From: Sphingomonas beigongshangi
Lineage (GTDB): Bacteria; Pseudomonadota; Alphaproteobacteria; Sphingomonadales; Sphingomonadaceae
Reading direction: 5' to 3'
DNA: 64,000 nt
Assembly: GCF_016820445.1 (NCBI RefSeq)
Contig: NZ_JADHDT010000004.1
Span: 186,001 to 250,000 of the forward strand
In this document: piece after piece, positions 17,890 through 26,334 of the stretch
How positions within the stretch are numbered: the first letter of the stretch is position 1
Layout: each line of letters starts with the position of its first letter
Program-made: the position numbers and the translations under genes
Notes under the pieces: model-generated
Database searches by the model: none
What the model saw: only the letters and a program-made list of their open reading frames with translations
Told to the model about the DNA's origin: nothing

Positions 17890-18123
17890 ATGGTTTCCAA
17901 GACTCTGATGGCGCTTGCGGCGGCTACGCTCGCGGTTGCCCCGGCCGCTGCGGCGCCCGCCAACCCGGCTGCCAGCCTCTCGGTTGCCAAGTCGGTCCGC
18001 ACCGGCTCGACCTCGGCCAAGAAGAACGATCTCGCCGGCGGCGGCATCATCGTGGCGGTCATCGCCGCGGCGGCCGTGGTTGCGGGCATCATCATCGTTG
18101 CCGACAGCAGCGACAGCAACTGA
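17890..18123 (+). CDS. Small secreted or membrane-anchored protein, unknown function
   Basis: This 77-residue protein has a strong Shine-Dalgarno (GGGGAGT just upstream of the ATG). Residues 1-22 form a signal peptide (MVSKTLMALAAATLAVAPAA), followed by a short polar stretch (SVAKSVRTGSTSAKKNDLAG), a glycine then a hydrophobic helix (IIVAVIAAAAVVAGIIIVAD, about 53-72), and the polar end SSDSN. It is probably a single-pass inner-membrane or periplasmic peptide. Similar tiny proteins are, to my memory, common in sphingomonads and unannotated. A 180-bp leader and a textbook terminator isolate it as its own transcription unit. No function can be assigned. Confidence 0.8.
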   Translation: MVSKTLMALAAATLAVAPAAAAPANPAASLSVAKSVRTGSTSAKKNDLAGGGIIVAVIAAAAVVAGIIIVADSSDSN

Positions 18124-18184
18124 GATCGTCGAAGGTCGCGCGGCGGGGTTCCCAAGACGCGCGTCGGCGACCTGACGGTTACGC

Positions 18185-18214
18185 AAAGGGGGCTTCGCGC
18201 CCCCTTTGTTGTTT
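18185..18214 (+). terminator. Rho-independent terminator after the small secreted protein
   Basis: A perfect 9-bp stem (AAAGGGGGC 18185-18193, GCCCCCTTT 18199-18207) with loop TTCGC is followed by GTTGTTT. It lies 61 bp after the stop of the 77-residue gene. The leading A-run also makes it readable in the opposite direction for the LLM gene. Confidence 0.88.
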
Positions 18215-18244
18215 ATGCGGCATTCTCACCGTCCGATTCCCGTC

Positions 18245-19261
18245 CTAGCGCCAGCCGAGCGATGGCGCGACGTGGGTCAGGATGGCCTCGATCACATGGG
18301 CGTTGTATGTGACGCCCAGCTGGTTCGGCACGGTCAGCAACAGCGTGTCGGCTTCGGCGATGGCCTCGTCACCACGGAGCTGGTCGACGAGGCGGTCGGG
18401 CTCGTCCGCGTAGGAGCGGCCGAAGATAGCGCGCATGTCGTCGATGACGCCGATCTGATCGCGCGTTCCGTCGGCACCGAAATACTGGCGATCCTGATCC
18501 GTCACGAGCGGGAAGATGGATCGGGAGACCGACACGCGCGGCGCGCGCTTATGCCCTGCCGCCTGCCAGGCTTCCCGATAGGCGCGGATCTGCCGTGCCT
18601 GCTGGACATGGAACGGCTCGCCCGTTTCGTCGGCCTTGAGCGTCGAGCTTTGCAAATTCATCCCCTGGCGGGCCGCCCATACGGCGGTCGCGTCCGACGC
18701 CGACCCCCACCAGATGCGGTCGCGCAATCCCTCCGAATGGGGCTCGATACGCAACAGCCCCGGTGGATTGGCGAACATCGGTCGCGGATTCGGTTGCGCG
18801 AAACCCTTGCCGCCGAGGATCTGAAGAAAAACCTCGGCATGTCGGCGTCCCATATCCGCATCGGTCTCTCCCGGCGCGGGCGCATAGCCGAAATAGCGCC
18901 AGCCATCGATCACCTGCTCGGGCGACCCACGGCTGATGCCGAGCTGCAGGCGGGAACCGGCGATCAGATCAGCGGCACCTGCGTCCTCGGCCATGTAGAA
19001 CGGATTTTCGTAGCGCATGTCGATGACGCCCGTGCCGATCTCGATCCGCCGCGTCCGTGCACCGACGGCCGCGAGAAGCGGAAAGGGCGAGGCGAGTTGC
19101 CGCGCGAAATGGTGCACGCGGAAGTAGGCGCCGTCCGCGCCGAGTTCCTCCGCCGCAATCGCCAGATCGATCGACTGCAGCAGCACGTCTTGCGCCGACC
19201 GCGTCGCCGATTGTTGCGACGGCGACCAATGGCCGAAGGACAGGAAACCGATCTTCTTCAT
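18245..19261 (-). CDS. LLM class flavin-dependent oxidoreductase
   Basis: This 338-residue bacterial-luciferase-like monooxygenase adopts the TIM-barrel LLM fold. Visible features include the N-terminal beta-strand KIGFLSFGHWSP, the AAEELGADGAYFRVHHF helix-strand motif, the RRIEIGTGV strand, and the SRLQLGISRGSPEQVIDG loop that binds the flavin phosphate in the family. Length and motifs fit the alkanal-monooxygenase-like branch that uses FMN rather than F420. It is a single gene ending at the terminator shared with the small protein. The substrate is unknown. Confidence 0.9.
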   Translation of the reverse strand: MKKIGFLSFGHWSPSQQSATRSAQDVLLQSIDLAIAAEELGADGAYFRVHHFARQLASPFPLLAAVGARTRRIEIGTGVIDMRYENPFYMAEDAGAADLIAGSRLQLGISRGSPEQVIDGWRYFGYAPAPGETDADMGRRHAEVFLQILGGKGFAQPNPRPMFANPPGLLRIEPHSEGLRDRIWWGSASDATAVWAARQGMNLQSSTLKADETGEPFHVQQARQIRAYREAWQAAGHKRAPRVSVSRSIFPLVTDQDRQYFGADGTRDQIGVIDDMRAIFGRSYADEPDRLVDQLRGDEAIAEADTLLLTVPNQLGVTYNAHVIEAILTHVAPSLGWR

Positions 19262-19426
19262 AAACCCACACTCAAAGCGCGCGGCGGCCGCGACGATCCC
19301 AACATCGGGGTTCCAGGCTGGCGCGGCAAGGCGCGACGGCTCTTGAACGGCCGACGGTTCTCCGGCATCGGGCTCGGGCCGGCAGGCGCGGTCTCATCCG
19401 CGACGATGCGACACGCGCCGGCACCT

Positions 19427-19516
19427 GGGTGGATGGCCGAGTGGTTTAAGGCTCCAGTCTTGAAAACTGGCGAACGGGGAACCGTTCCGTGGGTTCGAAT
19501 CCCACTCCACCCGCCA
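19427..19516 (+). tRNA. tRNA-Ser (anticodon TGA)
   Basis: A 90-nt class II tRNA with an encoded CCA end. The 7-bp acceptor stem pairs GGGTGGA (19427-19433) with TCCACCC (19506-19512), then discriminator G and CCA. The GCCGAG D-arm, the 5-bp anticodon stem CCAGT/ACTGG with loop CTTGAAA (anticodon TGA at 19461-19463), a long variable arm (GAACGGGGAACCGTTC) and the TTCGAAT T-loop are all present. It decodes UCA and, by wobble, other UCN codons. I see no duplicated 3' end nearby that would mark an integrated element. Confidence 0.97.
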
Positions 19517-19609
19517 AACCGATTTTGGCGCCAGCGCCAGTTGGGGTTACGCATCTCCAACTCCACGACCCGCGCGCATGCGCAGGGCCAACTATCGAAG
19601 ATGTGAACA

Positions 19610-19638
19610 CCGGCGGCAAAATCAGATTTTGCCGCCGG
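19610..19638. terminator. Strong hairpin between tRNA-Ser and the TonB receptor gene
   Basis: A perfect 13-bp inverted repeat (CCGGCGGCAAAAT 19610-19622, ATTTTGCCGCCGG 19626-19638) has a 3-nt centre. It lies 13 bp past the end of the minus-strand receptor gene and about 90 bp after tRNA-Ser, so it probably serves both transcripts. The T-run sits inside the stem, in the manner of bidirectional terminators. Confidence 0.65.
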
Positions 19639-19651
19639 CGAATTGCATGCG

Positions 19652-22600
19652 TCAGAATTTCGCTGCGATACCTGTATAGATGTATCGGCCGTGTACGTCG
19701 AAGATGGCGCTGCCGCCGCCGATGCCGGTTGCATTGAGCGGTGGATGGCGGTCGCCGATGTTCTCAACTCCCAAATACCAGTTGAACTTGTCCGTGGCGT
19801 TCACCGCCACACGGACATCGTGATAGGCGACCACCGGATAGTATCGATAATCCGCGTAATATGGATCGGTGGGCGGGTTGCCGTTAAGCGGATTATAGTA
19901 TTCGAAGGCGCCGACATACTGGCGGCCGATCCAGCGCAGCTTGTAGCCGAGCTCGACAGCGCCCGTACGCAGACCCGTGTCGAGCACGAAACGATCGATC
20001 GGCTGGCCAAGATTGCCGCGACCGCGGCTCCTATTCGATGGATCGGTCGGATCAAGATAGTTATCCTGCTGGATGACGTGGGAGTAGTTGAGATTGATGG
20101 TCACGCGTCCGAGGCCGGCTACTTCGTTCGTGTAATTCAGCTCACTATCTATTCCCCGAGCGCGGAGAAGCGCGAAGTTGACGCCTGCGGCCAACAGGGA
20201 ATTTTCGATTATCTGGAAGGGTTCCTCGCCGTGCGGCCCGGGGCCCGAGGTAATATTCCGCTGAAAAAGACCGCAATAAGGGTTATTGAGACTGGAACTG
20301 TCGTAGCATTGATCGACGATCGTCTGCGGGTCCAGAGCCGCTATGACACTCCTTACCTTGATGTTGTAATAGTCGGCAGAGAACGAAAATCCTCTAATCC
20401 AATGCGGCTGCAAAACGACCCCGTAGGTATAGGAGTCGGATTTTTCCGCGTTTAGATTCGGATTGCCGCCGCTCAGATATCCGAGCGTATTTGAATACTG
20501 GAAATCGTAACTTGCGGGTCGGCCAGCGGCGGCGCAGTTTGCGGCGCGTTTGGTCGGATTGATGCCGCCATTGATATTCGACGCCGAGCAGGGATCGGCT
20601 AGCCCAGTATAGTTTTGACTAGCCGGTGCATAGAGTTCACCCAGATTCGGCGCACGGACCGCCCTGGAGTAGTTTGCGCGGAAATGAATGTCCGAAAAGG
20701 GTATCCAATCACCACCGACATTATAAGACCAAACTGTCCCGGCACGCGTGTTGTAATCGGAAACGCGCGCGGCCGCGCTCAAGCTTACTTCTTGGGCTAA
20801 TGGCAAGTCCTTGAGCAACGGAACGCGCAGCTCGCCAAATGCCTCCTTCACCGCCAGCGCCGGCGCGGTAAAGGTGGGAATGCTGTTGTAAAAGGTGTAA
20901 CCCTGTTCGACCAGCGGGTCCTGATTGTAATAGTTGGTTTCCCTGCGATATTCTCCGCCGATCGAAAACGCGATCGGGCCCCCGGGCAGGGTGAACAGCT
21001 TGCCAAGATCGCCGGTCAGGCTACCCGTGACGTCGAATTGCGTGATCTTGCCCATCGCAGTGGTATTCTGCAGCAGGTACGCACGCTGCGCGTCCGTGAA
21101 TTGACCGCCCATGACATTGATGGGCGTGCATGCAGCGACGTCCGCCGCGAGCACCGAGGGGTTTCCTGCCAAATCGGATCCGGCTGCAGCCGAATTGACC
21201 TGGCTCCGGCACACGATCTGCCCAGCCGTATTGCGAACGGCGTCATTCGCCAGCAGGAAGCGCTGCTTGTTGAGATTGCCGAGGATTGTCGTCTTTTCTT
21301 GCAGTTCCCCATAATTGGCCGATAGATCATAGTTCCAGTTGCCGAAGATCGAGCCCCTCACGCCGGCAACGGCCCTGTAGGTATCTCTGAACGAGCGCTC
21401 GGCCCGGACGCCCAAGCCGATCAGTCTCTCACGCACCGCGAAGGCCGTTGCGCCAGGCCGGTTCGCCAGGATTATGCTTCGCGCTTGGTCGGTCAGATAT
21501 GGGTTGTCTATACGGATCGTCTCACGAGGGTCGCCCGTGATGGTGCCGTTGATGAAGGCGGGGCCGCTGGATCCCGAGCCGAAGACCGTGGTATGCGACC
21601 AAGTCGCTTCGACATAGGGTTCGAACGCGTCGCTGAACGTATAATGCCCGATCAGGTTTACGTTGATGCGATCGAGTTGCGGCTGCAGCTGGAATTCGTT
21701 GCCCTCACGGAAATTATCGCCGTTACCGCCGATAAAGTTACCCGTTGGCGCCAGCCCGATGCGCTGCCCCGTCAAGGGGATGAGCTTCCCATCCGACGTG
21801 AACGTGTACGGGCAATTGTAGAAGCCGCCGTTGAGGGCTGTGCCGCAATTCAATCTGGCCGTACCGCCGAACCGTACCAATCCGGTATTGCTGTAGGATG
21901 CACTCCGGACATCATGGAACAGAATATTCTCAGGCGAGCCGGGCGATCCTGAGCCTGCGGGACGCACTGCGATAAAGGCTGTCTGACTGGACAAATAGGG
22001 CCTGGAACTAGCGAAATACTGAGTCTGATGGGCAAACTCGATATTTACGGCGATGTTGCCGCGGCCATCCGCGAAGTTCTTGCCGGCGAGTGCGCTCACG
22101 AAACTGGAACCGGCGTCTTTATAGTCGCTTACGCCAGCCTGGCCACGGAGTTGCAGGCCGTCGAAGTTCTGCTTCAAATTGAAATTGACCACGCCGGCGA
22201 GCGCGTCGGAGCCATATACGGCAGAGTTGCCGCCGGTGACGATATCCGTTCTCTCGATCAGATCCGTCGGGATCGTATTGACGTCGACGGATACGCCCGA
22301 ATTCAAGATGTCACCCGCAACGTGGCGACGGCCGTTCACCAGGACCAGTGTGCGCTGCGTTCCGAGGCTTCTCAAATCGAGCAGATTGAGGCCAGCGGTC
22401 CCGAGAAATCGCGTCGAGTTCGATTGACTGAACGTTGGCGCGAGCTGCGGGAGCTGATTGAGCTGATCGCCCACCGATATTTGGCCCGTCTGGAAAAGCT
22501 GCTCCCCCGTCAGGCTCGTTATCGGAACGGTCGATTGCAGATTGGGGCGCGCGATCCGTGACCCCGTGACAATGATGTCGTTTGACCGTTCGGGCTTGCT

Positions 22601-22741
22601 CTCAGTATCGGAGGTGGTGTTCTGGCTAACGTCCGCACCCGATTTGTTGGCCAAGTCACTGGCATCTTGAGCAATCGCATTTTGCGCGGCAAAAGCCACA
22701 GCGGCGATCGTACTTGCTCTTGTCAAAAGTCGTAAGCGCAT
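19652..22741 (-). CDS. TonB-dependent outer-membrane receptor
   Basis: This 1029-residue protein begins MRLRLLTRASTIAAVAFAAQ, a signal peptide ending about residue 24. A plug domain follows (IIVTGSRIARPNLQSTVPIT, then LVLVNGRRH and the GSDALAGVVNF block), then a long beta-barrel ending in a terminal phenylalanine (GIAAKF), as outer-membrane barrels do. No FecA-type signalling extension is visible. The ATG at 22741 is chosen because AAGGGGG sits 8 nt upstream; an ATG six bases earlier is too close. It imports an unknown ligand with TonB energy. Third-position bases look clearly more AT-rich than in neighbouring genes, suggesting transfer or a different expression regime. Confidence 0.95.
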   Translation of the reverse strand: MRLRLLTRASTIAAVAFAAQNAIAQDASDLANKSGADVSQNTTSDTESKPERSNDIIVTGSRIARPNLQSTVPITSLTGEQLFQTGQISVGDQLNQLPQLAPTFSQSNSTRFLGTAGLNLLDLRSLGTQRTLVLVNGRRHVAGDILNSGVSVDVNTIPTDLIERTDIVTGGNSAVYGSDALAGVVNFNLKQNFDGLQLRGQAGVSDYKDAGSSFVSALAGKNFADGRGNIAVNIEFAHQTQYFASSRPYLSSQTAFIAVRPAGSGSPGSPENILFHDVRSASYSNTGLVRFGGTARLNCGTALNGGFYNCPYTFTSDGKLIPLTGQRIGLAPTGNFIGGNGDNFREGNEFQLQPQLDRINVNLIGHYTFSDAFEPYVEATWSHTTVFGSGSSGPAFINGTITGDPRETIRIDNPYLTDQARSIILANRPGATAFAVRERLIGLGVRAERSFRDTYRAVAGVRGSIFGNWNYDLSANYGELQEKTTILGNLNKQRFLLANDAVRNTAGQIVCRSQVNSAAAGSDLAGNPSVLAADVAACTPINVMGGQFTDAQRAYLLQNTTAMGKITQFDVTGSLTGDLGKLFTLPGGPIAFSIGGEYRRETNYYNQDPLVEQGYTFYNSIPTFTAPALAVKEAFGELRVPLLKDLPLAQEVSLSAAARVSDYNTRAGTVWSYNVGGDWIPFSDIHFRANYSRAVRAPNLGELYAPASQNYTGLADPCSASNINGGINPTKRAANCAAAGRPASYDFQYSNTLGYLSGGNPNLNAEKSDSYTYGVVLQPHWIRGFSFSADYYNIKVRSVIAALDPQTIVDQCYDSSSLNNPYCGLFQRNITSGPGPHGEEPFQIIENSLLAAGVNFALLRARGIDSELNYTNEVAGLGRVTINLNYSHVIQQDNYLDPTDPSNRSRGRGNLGQPIDRFVLDTGLRTGAVELGYKLRWIGRQYVGAFEYYNPLNGNPPTDPYYADYRYYPVVAYHDVRVAVNATDKFNWYLGVENIGDRHPPLNATGIGGGSAIFDVHGRYIYTGIAAKF

Positions 22742-22845
22742 CGACATGTCCCCCTTGAAAGGAGACGCCAGCAAAGCACGATTCCGGTCGAGAACGGACA
22801 TAATCCGTTTCGGCCTAGAAACAAACTTGCGCTGCGTGGCAATAA

Positions 22846-22883
22846 TGTCACAGTACATGACGCAGATGTCATCTTGGCGTCAT
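22846..22883. promoter_or_regulatory. Clustered TGTCA/TGACG half-sites in a divergent promoter region
   Basis: Within the 261-bp gap between the receptor (minus) and the transglycosylase (plus), four related pentamers occur: TGTCA 22846-22850, TGACG 22858-22862, TGTCA 22867-22871 and CGTCA 22878-22882. ATGACG (22857-22862) and CGTCAT (22878-22883) form an inverted repeat. The spacing is near one helical turn, as for a cooperative repressor or activator, but no regulator is identified. The rest of the gap shows no gene. Confidence 0.35.
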
Positions 22884-23002
22884 CTCGCCGGTCCGCCGTC
22901 CGTTGGGAACATACGGCAAGTGCTCAGCTACGCGGTGCTGCGTGCAAGAGGCGCGACGGTTCGGGGTTCACCCGCGGGGTAGGGTGTGGCACCGGCATCA
23001 CC

Positions 23003-24043
23003 ATGTGGGGGTTCCGAACACATCGCCGTTTCCAGTCGTGCCTGCTGGGCTTGACGCTCCTGATGTGCGATTCGCCGGCGAGCGCCCAGGATGAAGCCGG
23101 GTTTCAGGCCTATCTGCCGCAATTGAAGGCGCAGGCGGCCGCGGCGGGTGTCACCGCGGCGACGATCGATGCGGTGTTTCCGACGCTCAGCCTGAGCGAG
23201 CGGACGATCGAACTGGATCGCGCGCAGCCCGGCAATTCCGGAAGTACCGCCACGCCGCCGTTCGCGCCCTATCGGCGCAGCCACGTCGACGCAGCCCGGA
23301 TAGCGCGCGGTCGTGCGACCTATCTTGCGCAACGCTACCGATTGGCGTCGGTCGAGCGGCAGACGGGAGTCCCCGAATCGATCATGGTCGCCATCTGGGG
23401 GCATGAGACGAATTACGGTGCCTATACGGGCAATTTCGATCTGTTACGCAGCCTAGCGTCGCTCGCGTACGAGGGCCGCCGCCGCGATCTTTTCGCGGGC
23501 GAGTTCATCGCCGGACTGAAGATGCTCGATCGCGGCGTGTCGCGCGAGCAATTGAAGGGCAGTTGGGCCGGCGCGACCGGTAATCCGCAATTCCTCCCCT
23601 CCGTCTATCTACGGCTGGGGCGCGACGGCGATGGCGACGGGCGGGTCGATATCTGGAACAGTCCCGCCGACACGCTCGCGTCGATCGGCAATTATTTCGC
23701 CAATGCCGGCTGGCGTCCCGGGCAGCCGTGGGGATTGGCCGTCAATGTTCCGCAGAGCCTGGACCGCGCCCAGCTGACCAATCGTCTCGTCTCGCCGCGA
23801 TGCCCGCGTGTGTTCGAGCGTCACAGCGGGTGGAAGACGATGGCCGAATGGCGCGCGCTCGGCATCGTCCCGCAGCGCGGCGCCTGGCCCGCCGACGGCG
23901 TATTGGCGACGCTCATCGAACCGGACGGGGCGGGCAGCACCGCCTATCTGCTGACCGGGAATTATCGCGTCATCCTGGATTACAATTGTTCCAACTTCTA
24001 CGCGCTGTCGGTCGGCCTGCTCGCCGATGCCGTCGAGGGATGA
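23003..24043 (+). CDS. Lytic murein transglycosylase (MltB-like)
   Basis: This 346-residue periplasmic enzyme would cleave peptidoglycan glycan strands with formation of 1,6-anhydroMurNAc. The ATG at 23003 gives a signal peptide (RFQSCLLGLTLLMCDSPASA, cut near residue 29). The SLT-type catalytic region has ESIMVAIWGHETNYG, where the glutamate of HETNYG is the expected general acid, then LRSLASLAYEGRR and GSWAGATGNPQFLPSVY, the family's GSWAGAMGQPQF block with two substitutions. An upstream in-frame start at 22874 would precede the signal peptide and is rejected. It is followed after 75 bp by a D,D-carboxypeptidase gene. Confidence 0.93.
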   Translation: MWGFRTHRRFQSCLLGLTLLMCDSPASAQDEAGFQAYLPQLKAQAAAAGVTAATIDAVFPTLSLSERTIELDRAQPGNSGSTATPPFAPYRRSHVDAARIARGRATYLAQRYRLASVERQTGVPESIMVAIWGHETNYGAYTGNFDLLRSLASLAYEGRRRDLFAGEFIAGLKMLDRGVSREQLKGSWAGATGNPQFLPSVYLRLGRDGDGDGRVDIWNSPADTLASIGNYFANAGWRPGQPWGLAVNVPQSLDRAQLTNRLVSPRCPRVFERHSGWKTMAEWRALGIVPQRGAWPADGVLATLIEPDGAGSTAYLLTGNYRVILDYNCSNFYALSVGLLADAVEG

Positions 24044-24118
24044 CGTCACCGCATACTCCGCTTATGGAAGTGTCTTCTGCCCGTATCGCCATCCGTTTCG
24101 AAAGCGTCTGATCACCCC

Positions 24119-25285
24119 ATGAACAAGCTGCTTGCCGCTCCGCTTCTCGTCGCCCTGCTCGCCAATCCGACGATCGCCGCCGCGCCGCAGTTCCAGGGAA
24201 CCGCGCCGATCGCCTATATGGAAGACCTGTCGTCGGGCGCCGTGCTGTACCAGCGCGATGCCGACCGCCGGATGCCGCCCGCGTCCATGGCCAAGATGAT
24301 GACGGTGTATGTAGCGTTCGACCTGATCAAGAAGGGGGAACTCAAGCTCGACCAAACGTTGCAGGTGCGCCCGGAGACCTGGCAGAAGTGGCACGGTCCG
24401 CAGGCGGGATCGACGATGTTCCTGTCGTCGGGCGAGAATGTCAGCGTCGAGAATTTGCTGAAGGGCATCGTCACGCTGTCCGGCAACGACGCATGCGTCG
24501 TCCTTGCGGAAGGCATCAGCGGCACGGAGCAGACGTTCACCGACCGGATGAACGACGCGGCCAAGCGCCTGGGCCTCACCAACAGTCATTTTGGCACGTC
24601 GAACGGCTGGCCGGACGGGGGCGCGACCTACGTCACCGCCCGCGACCTCGCGCATCTGGCGGCCGCTACGATCAAGGATTTCCCTGATCTCTACAAGCGC
24701 TTCTACTCGCTGCCGAACTTCACCTGGGGCAAGACGCTGGGCGCGGGCGCGGACATCACCCAGGCGAACCGCGATCCGCTGCTCGGGCGCGTCGCCGGCG
24801 CGGACGGCCTGAAGACCGGGCATACCGAAGAGGCGGGTTACGGCTTCACCGGCTCTGCCGAACAGAACGGCCGCCGGCTGGTGATGGTCGTGGCCGGACT
24901 GCCGACCTACACCGGGCGTGCCGAAGAGTCGGTCCGCTTCATGGATTGGGGTTTCCGCGCCTGGCAGGCCAAGCCCGTTGTCGCCGCGGGACGCGAGGTC
25001 AGCACCGCCGAGGTGCAGATGGGCAGCCGCAGCACGGTCGGGCTCGTCGCGCCAAAGCAGCTGACGGTGACGCTGCCCTCCGGCGCGGCCCCGAAACTGA
25101 GCGCCAAGGTCGTCTACGAAGGCCCGGTCCGCGCTCCGATCAAGCAGGGGCAGCATATCGCCGACCTCGTCGTCCAGTCGCCCGACATGCCCGAACAGCG
25201 GCTGCCGCTGGTCGCCGCTTCGGATGTCGGCGAGGCCGGCTTCTTCGGACGCGCCTGGGCCGGCTTCACCTCTCTGTTCGGCTGA
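24119..25285 (+). CDS. D-alanyl-D-alanine carboxypeptidase (PBP5/6 type)
   Basis: This 388-residue class C low-molecular-mass penicillin-binding protein trims the terminal D-Ala of peptidoglycan stem peptides. The signal peptide is the first 20 or so residues. The three active-site motifs are present: SMAK (Ser56 nucleophile, Lys59), SGN (121-123), and KTG in LKTGHTEEAGYGF. A beta-rich C-terminal domain ends in an amphipathic tail (GFFGRAWAGFTSLFG) that would hold it to the outer leaflet of the inner membrane. It is followed 7 bp later by holB. Confidence 0.95.
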   Translation: MNKLLAAPLLVALLANPTIAAAPQFQGTAPIAYMEDLSSGAVLYQRDADRRMPPASMAKMMTVYVAFDLIKKGELKLDQTLQVRPETWQKWHGPQAGSTMFLSSGENVSVENLLKGIVTLSGNDACVVLAEGISGTEQTFTDRMNDAAKRLGLTNSHFGTSNGWPDGGATYVTARDLAHLAAATIKDFPDLYKRFYSLPNFTWGKTLGAGADITQANRDPLLGRVAGADGLKTGHTEEAGYGFTGSAEQNGRRLVMVVAGLPTYTGRAEESVRFMDWGFRAWQAKPVVAAGREVSTAEVQMGSRSTVGLVAPKQLTVTLPSGAAPKLSAKVVYEGPVRAPIKQGQHIADLVVQSPDMPEQRLPLVAASDVGEAGFFGRAWAGFTSLFG

Positions 25286-25292
25286 TCGCGTC

Positions 25293-26276
25293 TTGAGCGG
25301 GGGCGCGCTGCCGATCGGCAACGCCGATGCGCAGGCCGCCTTCCTCGCGGCGCTGCAAGGCGGGACGCTGCATCACGCCTGGCTTCTGGTCGGGCCCGAG
25401 GGTGTGGGCAAGGCGAGCTTCGCCGAGGCGGCTGCGCTGCGCATGCTGGCGGAGGCGAGCGGCGCGCGCGCCCTGCCGCCGGGGCTTGGGGTGCCGGAGG
25501 ACCACCCCACGCGGGCGCTGGTGGACGCGGGCTCGCATCCTGACCTGCGCATCCTGCGGCGCCTGCTCAAGGATCCCGAGAAGCCGGACCAGGACCTCGC
25601 GCGGAGCATTACCATCGCGCAGGTGCGTACGCTGCAGCCGATGTTCGCGACTACGCCCTCGATGGGCGCGCGCCGCGTCGTCATCATCGACGCCGCCGAC
25701 GATCTGGAGCGCGGCGGCGCCAATGCGCTCCTCAAGAACCTCGAGGAGCCTCCCGTCGGCACGATCTTCCTGCTGGTCAGCCACGCGCCCGGGCGCCTGC
25801 TGCCGACGATCCGGTCACGCTGTCGCATTCTGCGCTTCGGGCCACTCGACGACGACGCGATGGCGCGCGCGCTCGACCGGCTTCTGCCGGAGGCGGATCG
25901 CGACGAGATCGCGACCCTGGTCGCGACGGGGGAGGGTGCGCCTGGCCGTGCGCTCCGCCATGCCGGGCTTGATGTCGCGGCGCTCGATCAGGCGATCGTG
26001 GCGATCGCCGGGGACGGTGATCCGGGCAACGCTCGTCGGGCCGCTCTAGCTAAGGCCTTGGCGGGCAAGGCGAATGCGCGCCGTTACGAACTGTTCTTGG
26101 AGCGCGTGCCGACGCTGATCGCGCGCGAGGCCTACCGCCGATCCGGCGCCCGCCTCAAGACGGCGCTCGACGCACAGACCGCAGCGCGCGAGCTGGCGGG
26201 CGCCGCGATCGGCCTGTCGCTCGATCCGCAGGCAACCGTCTATGAGATGGCGGGGATCCTCGCGACGCTGCGCTGA
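25293..26276 (+). CDS. holB: DNA polymerase III delta' subunit
   Basis: This 327-residue clamp-loader subunit has a AAA+ fold. It has a P-loop-like GPEGVGKASF, the strand RRVVIIDAADDLERGGANAL, LLKNLEEPP and SRCRILRF, typical of HolB/DnaX-like proteins. The chosen start is TTG at 25293, 7 bp after the carboxypeptidase stop; earlier in-frame starts lie within that gene. The first visible residues are LSGGALPIGN. metG lies 58 bp downstream, the same holB-metG-tatD order seen in other alphaproteobacteria. Start confidence is moderate, family confidence high. Confidence 0.9.
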   Translation: MSGGALPIGNADAQAAFLAALQGGTLHHAWLLVGPEGVGKASFAEAAALRMLAEASGARALPPGLGVPEDHPTRALVDAGSHPDLRILRRLLKDPEKPDQDLARSITIAQVRTLQPMFATTPSMGARRVVIIDAADDLERGGANALLKNLEEPPVGTIFLLVSHAPGRLLPTIRSRCRILRFGPLDDDAMARALDRLLPEADRDEIATLVATGEGAPGRALRHAGLDVAALDQAIVAIAGDGDPGNARRAALAKALAGKANARRYELFLERVPTLIAREAYRRSGARLKTALDAQTAARELAGAAIGLSLDPQATVYEMAGILATLR

Positions 26277-26334
26277 CGGGCGTCGGCCGGGGGCGGGCTT
26301 CACCTCGCCGGGACGATCGACTAGGGACGCCGAC

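Noticed and set aside
19427..19651. Possible attachment site at tRNA-Ser
   Set aside because: No second copy of the tRNA 3' end and no integrase were seen in the window.
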